Assembly (NCBI GenBank): GCA_910587105.1
Contig: CAJUMB010000021.1
Coordinates: 1-49,290, forward strand
DNA length: 49,290 nt
Direction: 5' to 3'
DNA from: an uncultured Lachnospiraceae bacterium
GTDB lineage: Bacteria; Bacillota; Clostridia; Lachnospirales; Lachnospiraceae
The position numbers and the translations under genes are program-made. The notes below the pieces were generated by a model that did not search any database, was not told the DNA's origin, and saw only the letters and a list, made by a program, of their open reading frames with translations. This document shows, one piece after another, positions 17,301 through 25,300 of this stretch. Every line of letters starts with the position of its first letter. Within the stretch, counting starts at the first letter, position 1.

Positions 17301-18359
17301 ATCCGTGTCTAAAAACTGTCTCAAAAAGTCAATCAGTATCTCCATTTCCGCCCGGGTTCCCACCGTAATGCGTAAATACTCCCGAATCCTATCCTGGTCA
17401 AAATGTCTTACATAAATGTGTTTCTCCCGCAAAGCGTGAAACAATTTCAAAGCCGGACAAGATCTGTGCTTTGCAAATATAAAATTTGCACTGGAGTCTC
17501 TGAATATAAAACCCAATGCCCTCAGTTCTCTCTGGACCCACTCCCTGGTATCCACAATTTTACGCAGAGTCTCCTGAAAATATGTCTCATCCTTCAAGAT
17601 CTCCGCACCCAGGTAAATAGATGGCAGATTCAAGGTATAGGAATTAAACGAGTATTTTACATCATTTAGATACCCAATCAGTCTGGGATTTCCCAGGGCA
17701 TACCCAATTCTCATACCCGCCATGGAACGGGCCTTTGAATACGTGCGGACAATTAACAGGTTGTCATACTCTTTGAGCAGCGGCAGTGCAGAAACAGCTC
17801 CAAAATCCACATACGCCTCATCCACAATCACAACCACATCCTGATTATGATCCATAATTTCCCTTATTTGTTCCAGCCCCATGGCACATCCTGTGGGGGC
17901 ATTTGGATTTGGAAAAATAATGCCCCCGTTCACCCCAAAATAATCAGAGGGAACAATGGAAAAATCCTCCGCCAGCCTGGGCCTCTCATAAGGAATCCGG
18001 AACAACTCTGCCCAGACCGGATAAAAAGAATAGGTAATATCCGGAAACAATATAGGCTCGGACGAATGAAAAAAAGTTAAAAATGCCATAGCCAGCACAT
18101 CGTCTGACCCCACCCCTGCAAATACCTGCTCCGGAAGCAGCCCATGATACGCCGCCAGGGCATCTGTCAGAACTTTTGCAGATGGGTCCGGATAAAGCCG
18201 AAGCTGTCCCCATTCCATTTTCCTGCATAATTCCAGAATCCGCGGAGAAGGCGGATATGGATTTTCATTGGTATTTAACTTGATCATTCCTTCGTCTTTG
18301 GGCTGTTCACCCGGCGTATACGGGTCAACCTTTCTTATTTTGTATTCCCATTTTCTCAA
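17286..18359 (-). CDS. hisC: histidinol-phosphate aminotransferase
   Basis: The 357-residue fold-type I PLP enzyme has the N-terminal KLNTNENPYPPSPRI, FPNPNAPTG, the VIVDEAYVDFG block and the PLP lysine in RTYSKARSMAGMRIGYALG. It converts imidazole-acetol phosphate and glutamate to histidinol phosphate; family members may also handle aromatic or cobalamin-related substrates. It starts with TTG, whose last bases overlap the ftsA-like stop (TTGA), after GGAGAGG inside the upstream gene. No other his gene is near, so assignment to histidine synthesis rests on the sequence alone. Its C-terminus is formed by a MITE-like repeat arm. Confidence 0.85.
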   Translation of the reverse strand: MRKWEYKIRKVDPYTPGEQPKDEGMIKLNTNENPYPPSPRILELCRKMEWGQLRLYPDPSAKVLTDALAAYHGLLPEQVFAGVGSDDVLAMAFLTFFHSSEPILFPDITYSFYPVWAELFRIPYERPRLAEDFSIVPSDYFGVNGGIIFPNPNAPTGCAMGLEQIREIMDHNQDVVVIVDEAYVDFGAVSALPLLKEYDNLLIVRTYSKARSMAGMRIGYALGNPRLIGYLNDVKYSFNSYTLNLPSIYLGAEILKDETYFQETLRKIVDTREWVQRELRALGFIFRDSSANFIFAKHRSCPALKLFHALREKHIYVRHFDQDRIREYLRITVGTRAEMEILIDFLRQFLDTDSRVS

Positions 18360-20365
18360 CTTTCTTCCTCTCCCATGCTGTCCATCTTCTGTAGAAAAAT
18401 ATCCACCTTATCCCCTGACTTCAATTCCTGCTGGAACGAACTCTCACGGCCATTGACCCGCAGCTGCACCACTCCATCCGGTTTTTCCATATCAATGTCC
18501 GAGTATTCCAGCAGATCCATCAAAAAATATGGCGAGTTATCTGCTTTTTGTACCAAAAGCAGCGGTTCCCCATTCAGTGTAAACTTATACACCTGGGACG
18601 GCTGCACCCGCTGTTGCGGTTTTAATGCCGAAATCTCTTTTGGCTTCCCTGCCTCCTGCTTTGGAACCACGTCCTTTGCGGGAGCTCTTTCCATTTCCGC
18701 CCCCATTCTGTCCGGCATTTGGGAAGCCGGCTCCTCTTCCTGCTGTATCTGCCGTTCTTCTTTTCCGGTAATCACCACATCTCCTGTTTTCAGAACAGTA
18801 TCAAGCGGGACCATTTTCCCATTGACAGAAGTCCTGCTCTCATATCCAGGCTCCACTACATCCGCCAATGTTACTCTGGCATCCTCACCGTCTGCAGCTG
18901 GCGTGAAATAGATCTGATCTCCGGCATGCACCACGTATGATACTTTCGCTTCCGCTCCATTCACCTGCAGTTTCGACGGTTCCCCAGGAGTGCCATGATA
19001 AACTTTACGTTTACCATTCAGCTGGATTACTGTATTTCTCCCTGACCTTGCAAGAAGATCCTGGGAGCGATATCCGTTCATCATCAATATATCAAGTACC
19101 GTCAGACTTCCACTCCGGAATAGCTTGGAACGTTTTCCATTGAGCATTACATGACAGCTGTCGTTGATCATATTCAGCCCTGCGGACACAGCAATCCCCA
19201 GGGGTGTGGCATATTCCGGATTGTCCAAATCATACTCCTCTGAGCACGCACTTGTAGAAAAATTATTTCCCGCAATCGCCACCCGGTTTATATCCATTTC
19301 CAGGTATTTTGCGACACATTCCTGCATATCTGCCAGTTTGCTCCCACCCCCTGCCAGGAATACTGCCGAAGGAGCCCCTCCGTTAACTGCCAGTATTTTC
19401 TCCGCAATTTCCTTGCACAGCGACTTAAATGCGTCATCAATACTAGTACGAACTTCCTCATTTGACACTTTATGAGGCAGTCCTAAAATATCCGTAAATT
19501 CAATTTCTTCCTTGGATTGGATATCCATTTTCATCTGCTCTGCTGTCTGGAAATCCACCAGATAATTTTTCATAAGAGCCTCTGTAATCTCATCCCCTGC
19601 AACTGTAGCCATTGTATATCCTACAATGCTTCCGTCTTTGGAGATGGCAATATCCGATGTTCCTGCTCCAATATCTACCAGGGCCAGATTCAGCAGACGG
19701 ATATTTACCGGAATTGCCGCATTGATGGCCGCAATGGGCTCTAGAGTGAGACTGGCAACTTCCAGATCAGCTTTACTCATAGTCGTATACAGACTTTCAA
19801 CCACCTCACTGGGCAAAAATGTGGCGATCACATCTGCACTGACTCTCTGCCCCTGATGGTCACGGAGATCAGATATGGGATAATTGTCCAACAGATACTG
19901 GGTTACTGTATACCCCACCAAAAAGAACTGTTTCCCCGACTGATCCATTTCCGCTGCAAATGCTTCCTCTGCCTTTTCCAACGCTCCGGCTTCCAGACGG
20001 CCGATCATCTCCTCATCCACATGTTGAGGCTTGTCAAACTCCATTTCGCAAAACGCTTTCTGCGTTTTGAGCGCCCGCCCGGCCGCTGCCACGCAGACTT
20101 TTGATAATGTACACCCCAGCTTACCTTCCAGTCTTTCCTTCACACGCCGTGCTACTTTTACCACTTGTTCAATATCTTCAATCTGCCCATCAATCATTGC
20201 CCTGCGGGAATGTTCCTCTTTCTCTATAGCAAGAACATGCAGTTTTTCCTCCTGAACAGCCCCCACCAAGCCAATAATGCTCCGCGTTCCAATATCTAAT
20301 GCAAAAATCAAATCATTCTGCGCTCTGGCCGTCTGAACACTGGACCTTCCTTCATTTATTTTCAC
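18356..20365 (-). CDS. FtsA-like actin-fold ATPase with extra C-terminal domains
   Basis: The 669-residue protein has the FtsA/PilM-type actin ATPase core in the first ~390 residues: ALDIGTRSIIGLVG (phosphate 1, about 23-36), the SHS2/1C-type insert, LALVDIGAGTSDIAI (phosphate 2) and VFLAGGGSKLADM (adenosine). FtsA itself is near 420 residues and ends in an amphipathic helix; here about 280 residues follow, containing small beta-rich modules (LNGKRKVYHGTPGEPSKLQVNGAE; VEPGYESRTSVNGK) and a final KDVDIFLQK-type module after a Pro/Gln/Glu-rich linker. Starts at GTG behind GGAGG. Role in division or cell shape is inferred. Shares an operon and a 4-nt overlap with hisC. Confidence 0.8.
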   Translation of the reverse strand: MKINEGRSSVQTARAQNDLIFALDIGTRSIIGLVGAVQEEKLHVLAIEKEEHSRRAMIDGQIEDIEQVVKVARRVKERLEGKLGCTLSKVCVAAAGRALKTQKAFCEMEFDKPQHVDEEMIGRLEAGALEKAEEAFAAEMDQSGKQFFLVGYTVTQYLLDNYPISDLRDHQGQRVSADVIATFLPSEVVESLYTTMSKADLEVASLTLEPIAAINAAIPVNIRLLNLALVDIGAGTSDIAISKDGSIVGYTMATVAGDEITEALMKNYLVDFQTAEQMKMDIQSKEEIEFTDILGLPHKVSNEEVRTSIDDAFKSLCKEIAEKILAVNGGAPSAVFLAGGGSKLADMQECVAKYLEMDINRVAIAGNNFSTSACSEEYDLDNPEYATPLGIAVSAGLNMINDSCHVMLNGKRSKLFRSGSLTVLDILMMNGYRSQDLLARSGRNTVIQLNGKRKVYHGTPGEPSKLQVNGAEAKVSYVVHAGDQIYFTPAADGEDARVTLADVVEPGYESRTSVNGKMVPLDTVLKTGDVVITGKEERQIQQEEEPASQMPDRMGAEMERAPAKDVVPKQEAGKPKEISALKPQQRVQPSQVYKFTLNGEPLLLVQKADNSPYFLMDLLEYSDIDMEKPDGVVQLRVNGRESSFQQELKSGDKVDIFLQKMDSMGEEES

Positions 20366-20423
20366 GGCACATTTCCTCCATGTTTTTGTATTTTCTCACG
20401 CCTTGCGTATCCATTTGACCTTC

Positions 20424-20452
20424 ATTCTAACACAATCCCGCCATTATGCCAA
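20424..20452 (-). promoter_or_regulatory. putative promoter of the ftsA-like/hisC operon
   Basis: On the minus strand TTGGCA, 17-bp spacer, TAGAAT, about 60 bp before the GTG start. It begins right next to the stop codon of the preceding small gene. Confidence 0.6.
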
Positions 20453-20455
20453 GCA

Positions 20456-21091
20456 TTAGAGCGTGTCTAATAATTTGCAGACTTCCCCACAAGATACATG
20501 AAAGACAGTCAGATTAATTTTTTTCTTCTTACATTCAGCCTGAACGTAATAATCATCAAATACATAGTACTGAAAATTCTGTTGGATCGAATGTATTTTC
20601 ATAGTTGAAAATTCCACCATACACACAGCTTTCGGCTTACGTTTCTCATGCTCACCCTGAATTGTAACCGCATCTTTCACTTCCTTCACGCATTCCACAC
20701 ACAAAATTTCTGACATTTTCTTCATATCCGGCATATTTTGCTTACCGGCTGTATAATTTACAAGTGAAATTCTGCGCTCCATCACATGATCAATCTGAAT
20801 GCTGTAATCTCCCTCCTTACTGTTCATATAAAACGTTCCTTCCCGTTGCAAATATTCCTGTTCAGGTGCCAGAACCTGAACTACCCGCCAATCATTCAGA
20901 CAAATAAGCCCTATCCCTTTGACACCTCCATATATGGATTTCAGACTATTTTTTCCATCTCCACATAAGGAACATTTTTCCTTTTTCTGCGATATATAGA
21001 AAAAGCTCTCCCTGCTGTCTACATATCCAGCTGCCACAGTAAAAGAACCAATTAAAAGCAGCAGCCCCAAATAAACTCCGTATTTTTTCAT
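20456..21091 (-). CDS. hypothetical secreted or membrane-anchored protein
   Basis: The 211-residue protein has an N-terminal signal-anchor (about 4-22, GVYLGLLLLIGSFTVAAGY) and a mixed alpha/beta remainder with a CSLCGDG pair (about 40-46) and LICLNDWRVVQVL. It has several more Cys residues (CVECVKEV). No family is recognised. GGAGGGAG precedes the ATG. Its last residues, LLDTL followed by TAA, are encoded by one arm of the TAGAGCGTGTCT repeat, so the original C-terminus may have been different. A region of inverted repeats lies upstream. Confidence 0.65.
   Translation of the reverse strand: MKKYGVYLGLLLLIGSFTVAAGYVDSRESFFYISQKKEKCSLCGDGKNSLKSIYGGVKGIGLICLNDWRVVQVLAPEQEYLQREGTFYMNSKEGDYSIQIDHVMERRISLVNYTAGKQNMPDMKKMSEILCVECVKEVKDAVTIQGEHEKRKPKAVCMVEFSTMKIHSIQQNFQYYVFDDYYVQAECKKKKINLTVFHVSCGEVCKLLDTL
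20457..20476. repeat. single arm of the MITE-like repeat, inside a coding end
   Basis: TAGAGCGTGTCTAATAATTT matches the consensus end; no second arm is found. It overlaps the final codons and stop of the gene read on the minus strand. Confidence 0.55.
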
Positions 21092-21124
21092 TTTCTCCCT
21101 CCTGCTATCCCTGTCACGCTCATC

Positions 21125-21200
21125 GATTCATCGTAACTGTCCTGTATCTGCTGAACAGTTATGATTCATCTTTATTTATGAAACCAAATTTCATAAATAA
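21125..21200. promoter_or_regulatory. cluster of inverted and direct repeats upstream of the secreted-protein gene
   Basis: Three nested patterns are visible. TTATTTATGAAA and TTTCATAAATAA (21172-21200) are perfect 12-bp arms with a 5-bp centre. TAACTGT and ACAGTTA (21134-21140, 21155-21161) form a second inverted repeat. GATTCATC occurs twice (21125-21132, 21163-21170), flanking it. Such stacking suggests operator sites or a structured leader for the minus-strand gene beginning at 21091. The remainder of the 21092-21428 gap is AT-rich with no gene. Confidence 0.5.
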
Positions 21201-21290
21201 TGCATTATTGATATTTAATGTATTTATTATATTACACTACACATCAAGTGAACAATACCTATATGCATTTATATCCTATTACATAATACA

Positions 21291-21331
21291 ACAATAAAGT
21301 GGTATTGTAAACTCTATCATTGTATTATAAT
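21291..21331 (+). promoter_or_regulatory. promoter and candidate operator of the XRE regulator gene
   Basis: ACAATA-AAGTGG-TATTGT is a perfect 6-6-6 inverted repeat (21291-21308) overlapping a -35-like TTGTAA (21305-21310), followed by a perfect TATAAT (21326-21331). Half sites ACAATACC at 21252 and GTATTGTA near 21363 repeat the same motif. Overlap of a dyad with the promoter is what autoregulation by the XRE protein would need. Confidence 0.45.
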
Positions 21332-21428
21332 TTTCTTCTTTTTCACTCATAATAGAATTCAGTATTGTACATAAAAATCAGCTGGAAACACAGAATATTT
21401 TTTGAAAAAGTGATACAGGAGAATATTT

Positions 21429-21746
21429 ATGGAACTGCATGAACGCCTCAAAAAACTCAGAACAGACCAAAAACTCAGTGTCTACCGCCTGTCTCGAATC
21501 AGCGATGTATCAGAAAATCATATAAGAACCATTGAGAAAGGGAATAGCCATCCTTCTGTAGAAACTTTGGAAAAACTGCTCAGACCATTGGGTATCACAA
21601 TGTCAGAATTTTTCCGCGATGATGAATCCATCATATTTCCATCATCTTATGAAAAAGAATTGCTTCAGGCAGTTCGAAAATTGGATGCAAAGAAATCAGA
21701 TATTTTACTTCTGTTAGCAAAGATACTGGGGGATGAACTCCCCTGA
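21429..21746 (+). CDS. XRE-family transcriptional regulator
   Basis: The 105-residue protein has an N-terminal helix-turn-helix of the Cro/C1 type (about 3-60): ERLKKLRTDQKLSVYRLSRI, then SDVSENHIRTIEKGNSHPSV with recognition helix, and TLEKLLRPLGITMSEFF. The remaining 40 residues are helical and may dimerise. It probably binds the GTATTGT dyads found over its own promoter. AGGAG lies before the ATG. Nothing nearby identifies its wider targets; the secreted-protein gene transcribed the other way is the nearest candidate. Confidence 0.85.
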   Translation: MELHERLKKLRTDQKLSVYRLSRISDVSENHIRTIEKGNSHPSVETLEKLLRPLGITMSEFFRDDESIIFPSSYEKELLQAVRKLDAKKSDILLLLAKILGDELP

Positions 21747-21761
21747 AATGTGATATGACTT

Positions 21762-21785
21762 TAGAGCGTGTCTTAAAACTCATTC
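21762..21785. repeat. single arm of the MITE-like repeat
   Basis: TAGAGCGTGTCTTAAAACTC followed by ATTCC matches the consensus left end; the second arm is replaced by an unrelated hairpin immediately downstream. Confidence 0.6.
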
Positions 21786-21825
21786 CGATTTTTCCCAAAA
21801 CTCTCAACAGTTTTGGGAAAAATCG
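21786..21825. terminator. bidirectional terminator-like hairpin
   Basis: CGATTTTTCCCAAAACT and AGTTTTGGGAAAAATCG are perfect 17-bp arms around a 6-nt loop, placed between two convergent genes. A clear T-run after the stem is missing, but the stem base is A/T-rich on both strands. Termination is the likeliest role. Confidence 0.55.
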
Positions 21826-21841
21826 AAAATCGATGGATAAT

Positions 21842-22141
21842 CTAATCATTAAATTCTTCTTTATGCGCCTGATTGAATAAAAATGCCTCTGCTGTCAGCT
21901 GCACCCCCAATGCATACCCCTGGGTAAACGCTTCGGATATCTCAAAATGCAAGGCATCCTGACGCTTATTTATAATCTCTTCCAGCCGTTCTCCATCCTC
22001 TGGTGATAACTTACTCTTAAACTGTTCCAGCTCCTGGTGGCTTTCATTTAAAAGCTTCCAATACTCTTTATCTGCTGGTGCCACCGCTTCACATGGGAAA
22101 GATTTTCCTGTAAATAAATCTTTAATCGCCTGTGCTTTCAA
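21842..22141 (-). CDS. DUF6809-like small protein
   Basis: The product, 99 residues from a TTG start, reads LKAQAIKDLFTGKSFPCEAV and continues with a long helical pair ending GYALGVQLTAEAFLF. This is the layout of the small DUF6809-type proteins of Lachnospiraceae (short N-terminal strand with a PCE motif, two helices, a final GF/YxLGxxL block). TTG is chosen because GAGAGGAG lies 7 nt upstream, immediately after the stop of the regulator gene; ATG alternatives upstream lie inside that gene and lack such a site. Function unknown. It forms an operon with the helix-turn-helix gene ahead of it. Confidence 0.7.
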   Translation of the reverse strand: MKAQAIKDLFTGKSFPCEAVAPADKEYWKLLNESHQELEQFKSKLSPEDGERLEEIINKRQDALHFEISEAFTQGYALGVQLTAEAFLFNQAHKEEFND

Positions 22142-22158
22142 ATTTTTTCTCCTCTCTT

Positions 22159-22473
22159 TTAAATAGAAGCTACACATTGTTTGTATAATTTCAGCCTTTC
22201 TGTACATAAGAAAACATGCTCCTCCTTACCCGGTACAAAAATAATACCGCTGTTATTTACCAGAAATACGTCTAAACTGATTCCAAGCAAAAGGCTCAGT
22301 GCATAGAAATTATCCATAGTCGGCAGTGACTGCCCGTGAAACCACCGGTATATGGACTGACTACAGGAAAAATTCATGAAATCTCTGATATCATTTACAG
22401 TAATACCTTTTTTTCTGCAGAATTTATATATGTTTTTTCCTGTTTTCTGCACATTTATAACCGGGTAACGCAT
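22159..22473 (-). CDS. small helix-turn-helix DNA-binding protein
   Basis: The 104-residue protein begins MRYPVINVQKTGKNIYKFCR and has a divergent XRE-type helix-turn-helix, GITVNDIRDFMNFSCSQSIY with RWFHGQSLPTMDNFYALSLL. This belongs to a group frequent in Lachnospiraceae (conserved IYxWxxGxSLPxxDNLYALSxLL), often accompanied by a DUF6809-type partner as here. The last third (EEHVFLCTERLKLYKQCV) is not conserved. AGGATGTGAGGAT precedes the ATG. Likely a transcriptional regulator with unknown targets; the divergent 87-residue gene is a candidate. Confidence 0.8.
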   Translation of the reverse strand: MRYPVINVQKTGKNIYKFCRKKGITVNDIRDFMNFSCSQSIYRWFHGQSLPTMDNFYALSLLLGISLDVFLVNNSGIIFVPGKEEHVFLCTERLKLYKQCVASI

Positions 22474-22592
22474 ATCCTCACATCCTTTTACTAATTATTC
22501 CACATTTTATTCTCCTTGTCATTGAATTACAAATCACTTGACTCCTGGCCTGTTCCACATAAAATCCAGAACATAAAGCATTTTAGCCGCCA

Positions 22593-22622
22593 TTGAATTT
22601 CAGATGCTGTTTGTGGTATACT
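22593..22622 (+). promoter_or_regulatory. putative promoter of the 87-residue gene
   Basis: TTGAAT, 18-bp spacer, TATACT, about 38 bp before the ATG. Confidence 0.5.
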
Positions 22623-22659
22623 AAAATGCACAAAAAACAATATCCAAGGGAGACTTAGT

Positions 22660-22923
22660 ATGTTCCGTATGTGGGGAAAAAAGTGGAAAGATAACCGTAT
22701 AATCCAAGACACGGTCATATGCAATGAGACACAAAATACCAGAACCCAGAAAGTATTTCAAACCCTGGAAGATATCTGCTGCGAATTCGACCTGCAGACA
22801 CCCATCTGGCTTAATGCCAACATTGAGGAATTCCAGCGGATTTCAAAAACCCGGTTTTATCAGGACAATTTCATTGAAAACATTGACTTTGAGTATCTGG
22901 AAATTCAACTTATTGAAGAATAA
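22660..22923 (+). CDS. conserved small acidic protein, unknown function
   Basis: The 87-residue protein starts MFRMWGKKWKDNRIIQDTVI and ends NIDFEYLEIQLIEE. Its pattern (basic start, then VFQTLEDICCEFDLQTPIWL and an acidic end) is that of a small soluble protein conserved without a name in gut Lachnospiraceae. AGGGAG precedes the ATG, and the promoter upstream is good, so expression is likely. No catalytic or metal-binding motif is apparent. It is divergent from the small helix-turn-helix gene and convergent with pgi. Confidence 0.75.
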   Translation: MFRMWGKKWKDNRIIQDTVICNETQNTRTQKVFQTLEDICCEFDLQTPIWLNANIEEFQRISKTRFYQDNFIENIDFEYLEIQLIEE

Positions 22924-22952
22924 AAATTACGGTTATACACTTCAAAAGAATG

Positions 22953-23005
22953 AAAGGCTTTTTGCTTCCTTCGCCAGAAACATCCGGCAAAGGAAGCATG
23001 CCTTT
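22953..23005. terminator. bidirectional terminator between the 87-residue gene and pgi
   Basis: AAAGGC pairs with GCCTTT as outer stem, and GCTTCCTT with AAGGAAGC as inner stem, continued by GCC/GGC around the loop. It lies between two convergent genes. The short unpaired positions make it an imperfect but long hairpin. Confidence 0.6.
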
Positions 23006-23017
23006 GCTTTGGGAATG

Positions 23018-24367
23018 CTATAATCTTTTCAACAACATTTCACGCTCTTTTTCAAAGCCAGGTTTGCCAAGAAGAGCAAACATATTTTTCTTATAACTCT
23101 CAACCCCTGGCTGATCAAAGGGATTAACCCCCAGCACATATCCACTGACTCCACATGCAAATTCAAAGAAATAGAACAACTGTCCCAAATAAAATTCTGT
23201 CTGTTCCGGAATATGAATCAGAAGATTAGGAACCTGTCCGTCCTGGTGTGCCAAAATTGTTCCATTCATGGCGCTTTTATTAATAAAGTCCACATTTTTG
23301 CCTGCGAGATAGTTCAGCCCATCCAAATCCACTGGTTCTTCCTGCAGTACAATCTCATCTCTTGAAGTCTCAACATCCATGACTGTCTCAAACATAATTC
23401 TGGAGCCATCCTGAATAAACTGCCCCATAGAATGCAGATCCGTTGTTAAATCTACGGAAGCAGGGAAAATTCCTTTTCCGTCTTTTCCCTCACTCTCACC
23501 GTACAACTGTTTCCACCACTCGGATACATAATGGAGACTGGGTTCATAATTTGCCAGAATCTCCACGCTTTTCCCCTTGCGGTGGAATAAATTCCGGACG
23601 GCGGCATATTGAAGGGCATCGTTTTCCTCAAATTCGTTTTCCAGAGCCATTTTCCGCCCTGCTGCTGCCCCCTCCATTAATTGGTCAATATCTGCCCCGC
23701 TTACTGCAATCGGAAGAAGTCCCACTGCTGTAAGAACAGAAAAGCGTCCGCCTACATCATCTGGAACCACAAAAGACTCATATCCTTCTTCTGAAGCCAG
23801 ATTCTTCAATGCACCCCTTGCCTTATCCGTTGTGGCATAGATCCTTTTCGATGCACCCTCTTTTCCATACTTTTTCTCAAGAATCCCCTTGAACACTCTA
23901 AACGCGATAGCCGGTTCTGTGGTGGTTCCTGACTTTGAGATCATATTAATGGAGAAATCTCTGTCTCCAATCACATCAATAAGTCCCTGAATATAAGAGC
24001 TGCTGATACTATTTCCTACATAATAAATTTCCGGTGTTTTCCGCAAATCACTGCTGATTTGATTATAAAAGCCATGACGCAGGAACTCAATGGCAGCCCT
24101 GGCGCCCAAATAGGAACCGCCAATTCCAATCACCAGCAGTACCTGAGAGTCTTCCTGAATTTTCTTCGCAGCCTTTTTAATCCGTTCAAATTCTTCTTTA
24201 TCATAATTCACCGGAAGATCCAGCCAGCCCAGGAAATCATTCCCCAGTCCATTACCAGCTGTCAATTTGTCTTTTGCGGCTGACACCAGTTCTTTCATTG
24301 CGGGCACCTCATTCGGACCCAGAAACGAAACAGCTTTCGAATAATCAAACGTCACCTTATCGCTCAT
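23018..24367 (-). CDS. pgi: glucose-6-phosphate isomerase
   Basis: The 449-residue protein is the standard bacterial (Bacillus-type) Pgi length. It shows IGGSYLGARAAIEFL, the sugar-phosphate loop ISKSGTTTEPAIAFR, the GGRFSVLTAVGLLPIAVSG block and the C-terminal PFDQPGVESYKKNMF block holding the catalytic Lys. It interconverts glucose-6-phosphate and fructose-6-phosphate in the cytoplasm. AAAGGAG precedes the ATG. It stands alone with its own promoter and terminator. Confidence 0.97.
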   Translation of the reverse strand: MSDKVTFDYSKAVSFLGPNEVPAMKELVSAAKDKLTAGNGLGNDFLGWLDLPVNYDKEEFERIKKAAKKIQEDSQVLLVIGIGGSYLGARAAIEFLRHGFYNQISSDLRKTPEIYYVGNSISSSYIQGLIDVIGDRDFSINMISKSGTTTEPAIAFRVFKGILEKKYGKEGASKRIYATTDKARGALKNLASEEGYESFVVPDDVGGRFSVLTAVGLLPIAVSGADIDQLMEGAAAGRKMALENEFEENDALQYAAVRNLFHRKGKSVEILANYEPSLHYVSEWWKQLYGESEGKDGKGIFPASVDLTTDLHSMGQFIQDGSRIMFETVMDVETSRDEIVLQEEPVDLDGLNYLAGKNVDFINKSAMNGTILAHQDGQVPNLLIHIPEQTEFYLGQLFYFFEFACGVSGYVLGVNPFDQPGVESYKKNMFALLGKPGFEKEREMLLKRL

Positions 24368-24419
24368 ACATTCTCACTCCTTTTATCTTTCCGAGATTGT
24401 AAATATATCTTCGTAACTT

Positions 24420-24448
24420 AGTTTAGCAAATAAACACACTTTGTGCAA
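24420..24448 (-). promoter_or_regulatory. putative promoter of pgi
   Basis: On the minus strand TTGCAC, 17-bp spacer, TAAACT, about 50 bp before the start codon. Confidence 0.55.
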
Positions 24449-24459
24449 GTTATTTTCCA

Positions 24460-25053
24460 CTACCCCATAAATTCGCGGATTACTTCCCGCATAATTTCTT
24501 CTTCTTCAGGGGATAAAAATTCGCCAAACCTCCCTCTGCCGCCATCACTTTTTTTGATTCCTCCTGCCACATATTCCACCATGGCATCTTCCTGCTCTCT
24601 GCTTACAGCTGCTGCGGCCTGAACTTCTGCTATTTTATTGCTCTGCTCCTCCAGATAGTCCATAATGAAAGAAAACAACTTTTCATCTTTCCAAACAGAA
24701 TCCAGAGCCCGGCGCATCACCAGCAGAACCACCGGGACAACAACCCCTGCCTGCAGATAAACAGAAGAAACCATGCCCCTCTTTAAAACAATTTTAGACA
24801 GCACCACAGCCAGACACAACAGGAGGGTACTGATAAAAGAAGGCACCCATACCCAGCAGTTCATTTTATGCATCAGTTCATCCCGATTTTCCCAAAGTTT
24901 TATCCACTTTTCCTTTAAGTCTGATAAGCGGCTGTTTTCTCGAATTCTTCTTTTGTAAATCAAACATACGGCAGCCATCCCCAATATACCCAACACTCCC
25001 ATGCCTGCCATCGCGTACAGCAGAAGCTGCATGTCCATAATTTGGTGTAACAT
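24460..25053 (-). CDS. hypothetical membrane protein
   Basis: The 197-residue protein has three predicted membrane segments: about 9-32 (LLLYAMAGMGVLGILGMAAV), about 67-87 (WVPSFISTLLLCLAVVL) and about 96-112 (YLQAGVVVPVVLLVM). Between the first and second lies a basic, charged coiled segment (RRIRENSRLSDLKEKW). The cytoplasmic tail is acidic and ends EEEEIMREVIREFMG. No family is recognised. The ATG following AAGGAGGG is chosen over one 12 codons upstream. It may be read together with pgi, whose promoter lies just beyond its stop codon. Confidence 0.7.
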   Translation of the reverse strand: MLHQIMDMQLLLYAMAGMGVLGILGMAAVCLIYKRRIRENSRLSDLKEKWIKLWENRDELMHKMNCWVWVPSFISTLLLCLAVVLSKIVLKRGMVSSVYLQAGVVVPVVLLVMRRALDSVWKDEKLFSFIMDYLEEQSNKIAEVQAAAAVSREQEDAMVEYVAGGIKKSDGGRGRFGEFLSPEEEEIMREVIREFMG

Positions 25054-25199
25054 ATAACCCTCCTTCAGAACTAACTTATTAATGAACATTATATAGCAGG
25101 CTTGTATATTTGGAAATAAAAATCGTTCGACAAATTCACCCTAAAACCGCATATATTCTAAATTTATATCTTATTAAACCCCAAATTAGTTTTACCTGG

Positions 25200-25243
25200 C
25201 AAAAGACAAGGAGACGCCTTCTTCTCAAAGAAAACATCTCCTC
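25200..25243 (-). terminator. intrinsic terminator after the SDR dehydrogenase gene
   Basis: Read on the minus strand, GGAGATGTTTTCTT pairs over 14 positions (three or four G-U) with AAGAAGGCGTCTCC across a 4-nt loop, followed by TTGTCTTTT. Confidence 0.7.
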
Positions 25244-25255
25244 AATTATTAATCC

Positions 25256-25290
25256 AGAACGTATCTGAAAAGCACTTCCGACACGCTCTA
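25256..25290. repeat. short decayed copy of the MITE-like repeat
   Basis: AGAACGTATCTGAAAAGC and CCGACACGCTCTA are the two ends brought together with nearly all the interior lost. The outer end merges into the palindrome CGCTCTAGAGCG (25284-25295), as if two repeat ends abutted. It lies 10 bp beyond the SDR stop. Confidence 0.55.
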
Positions 25291-25300
25291 GAGCGTTATA

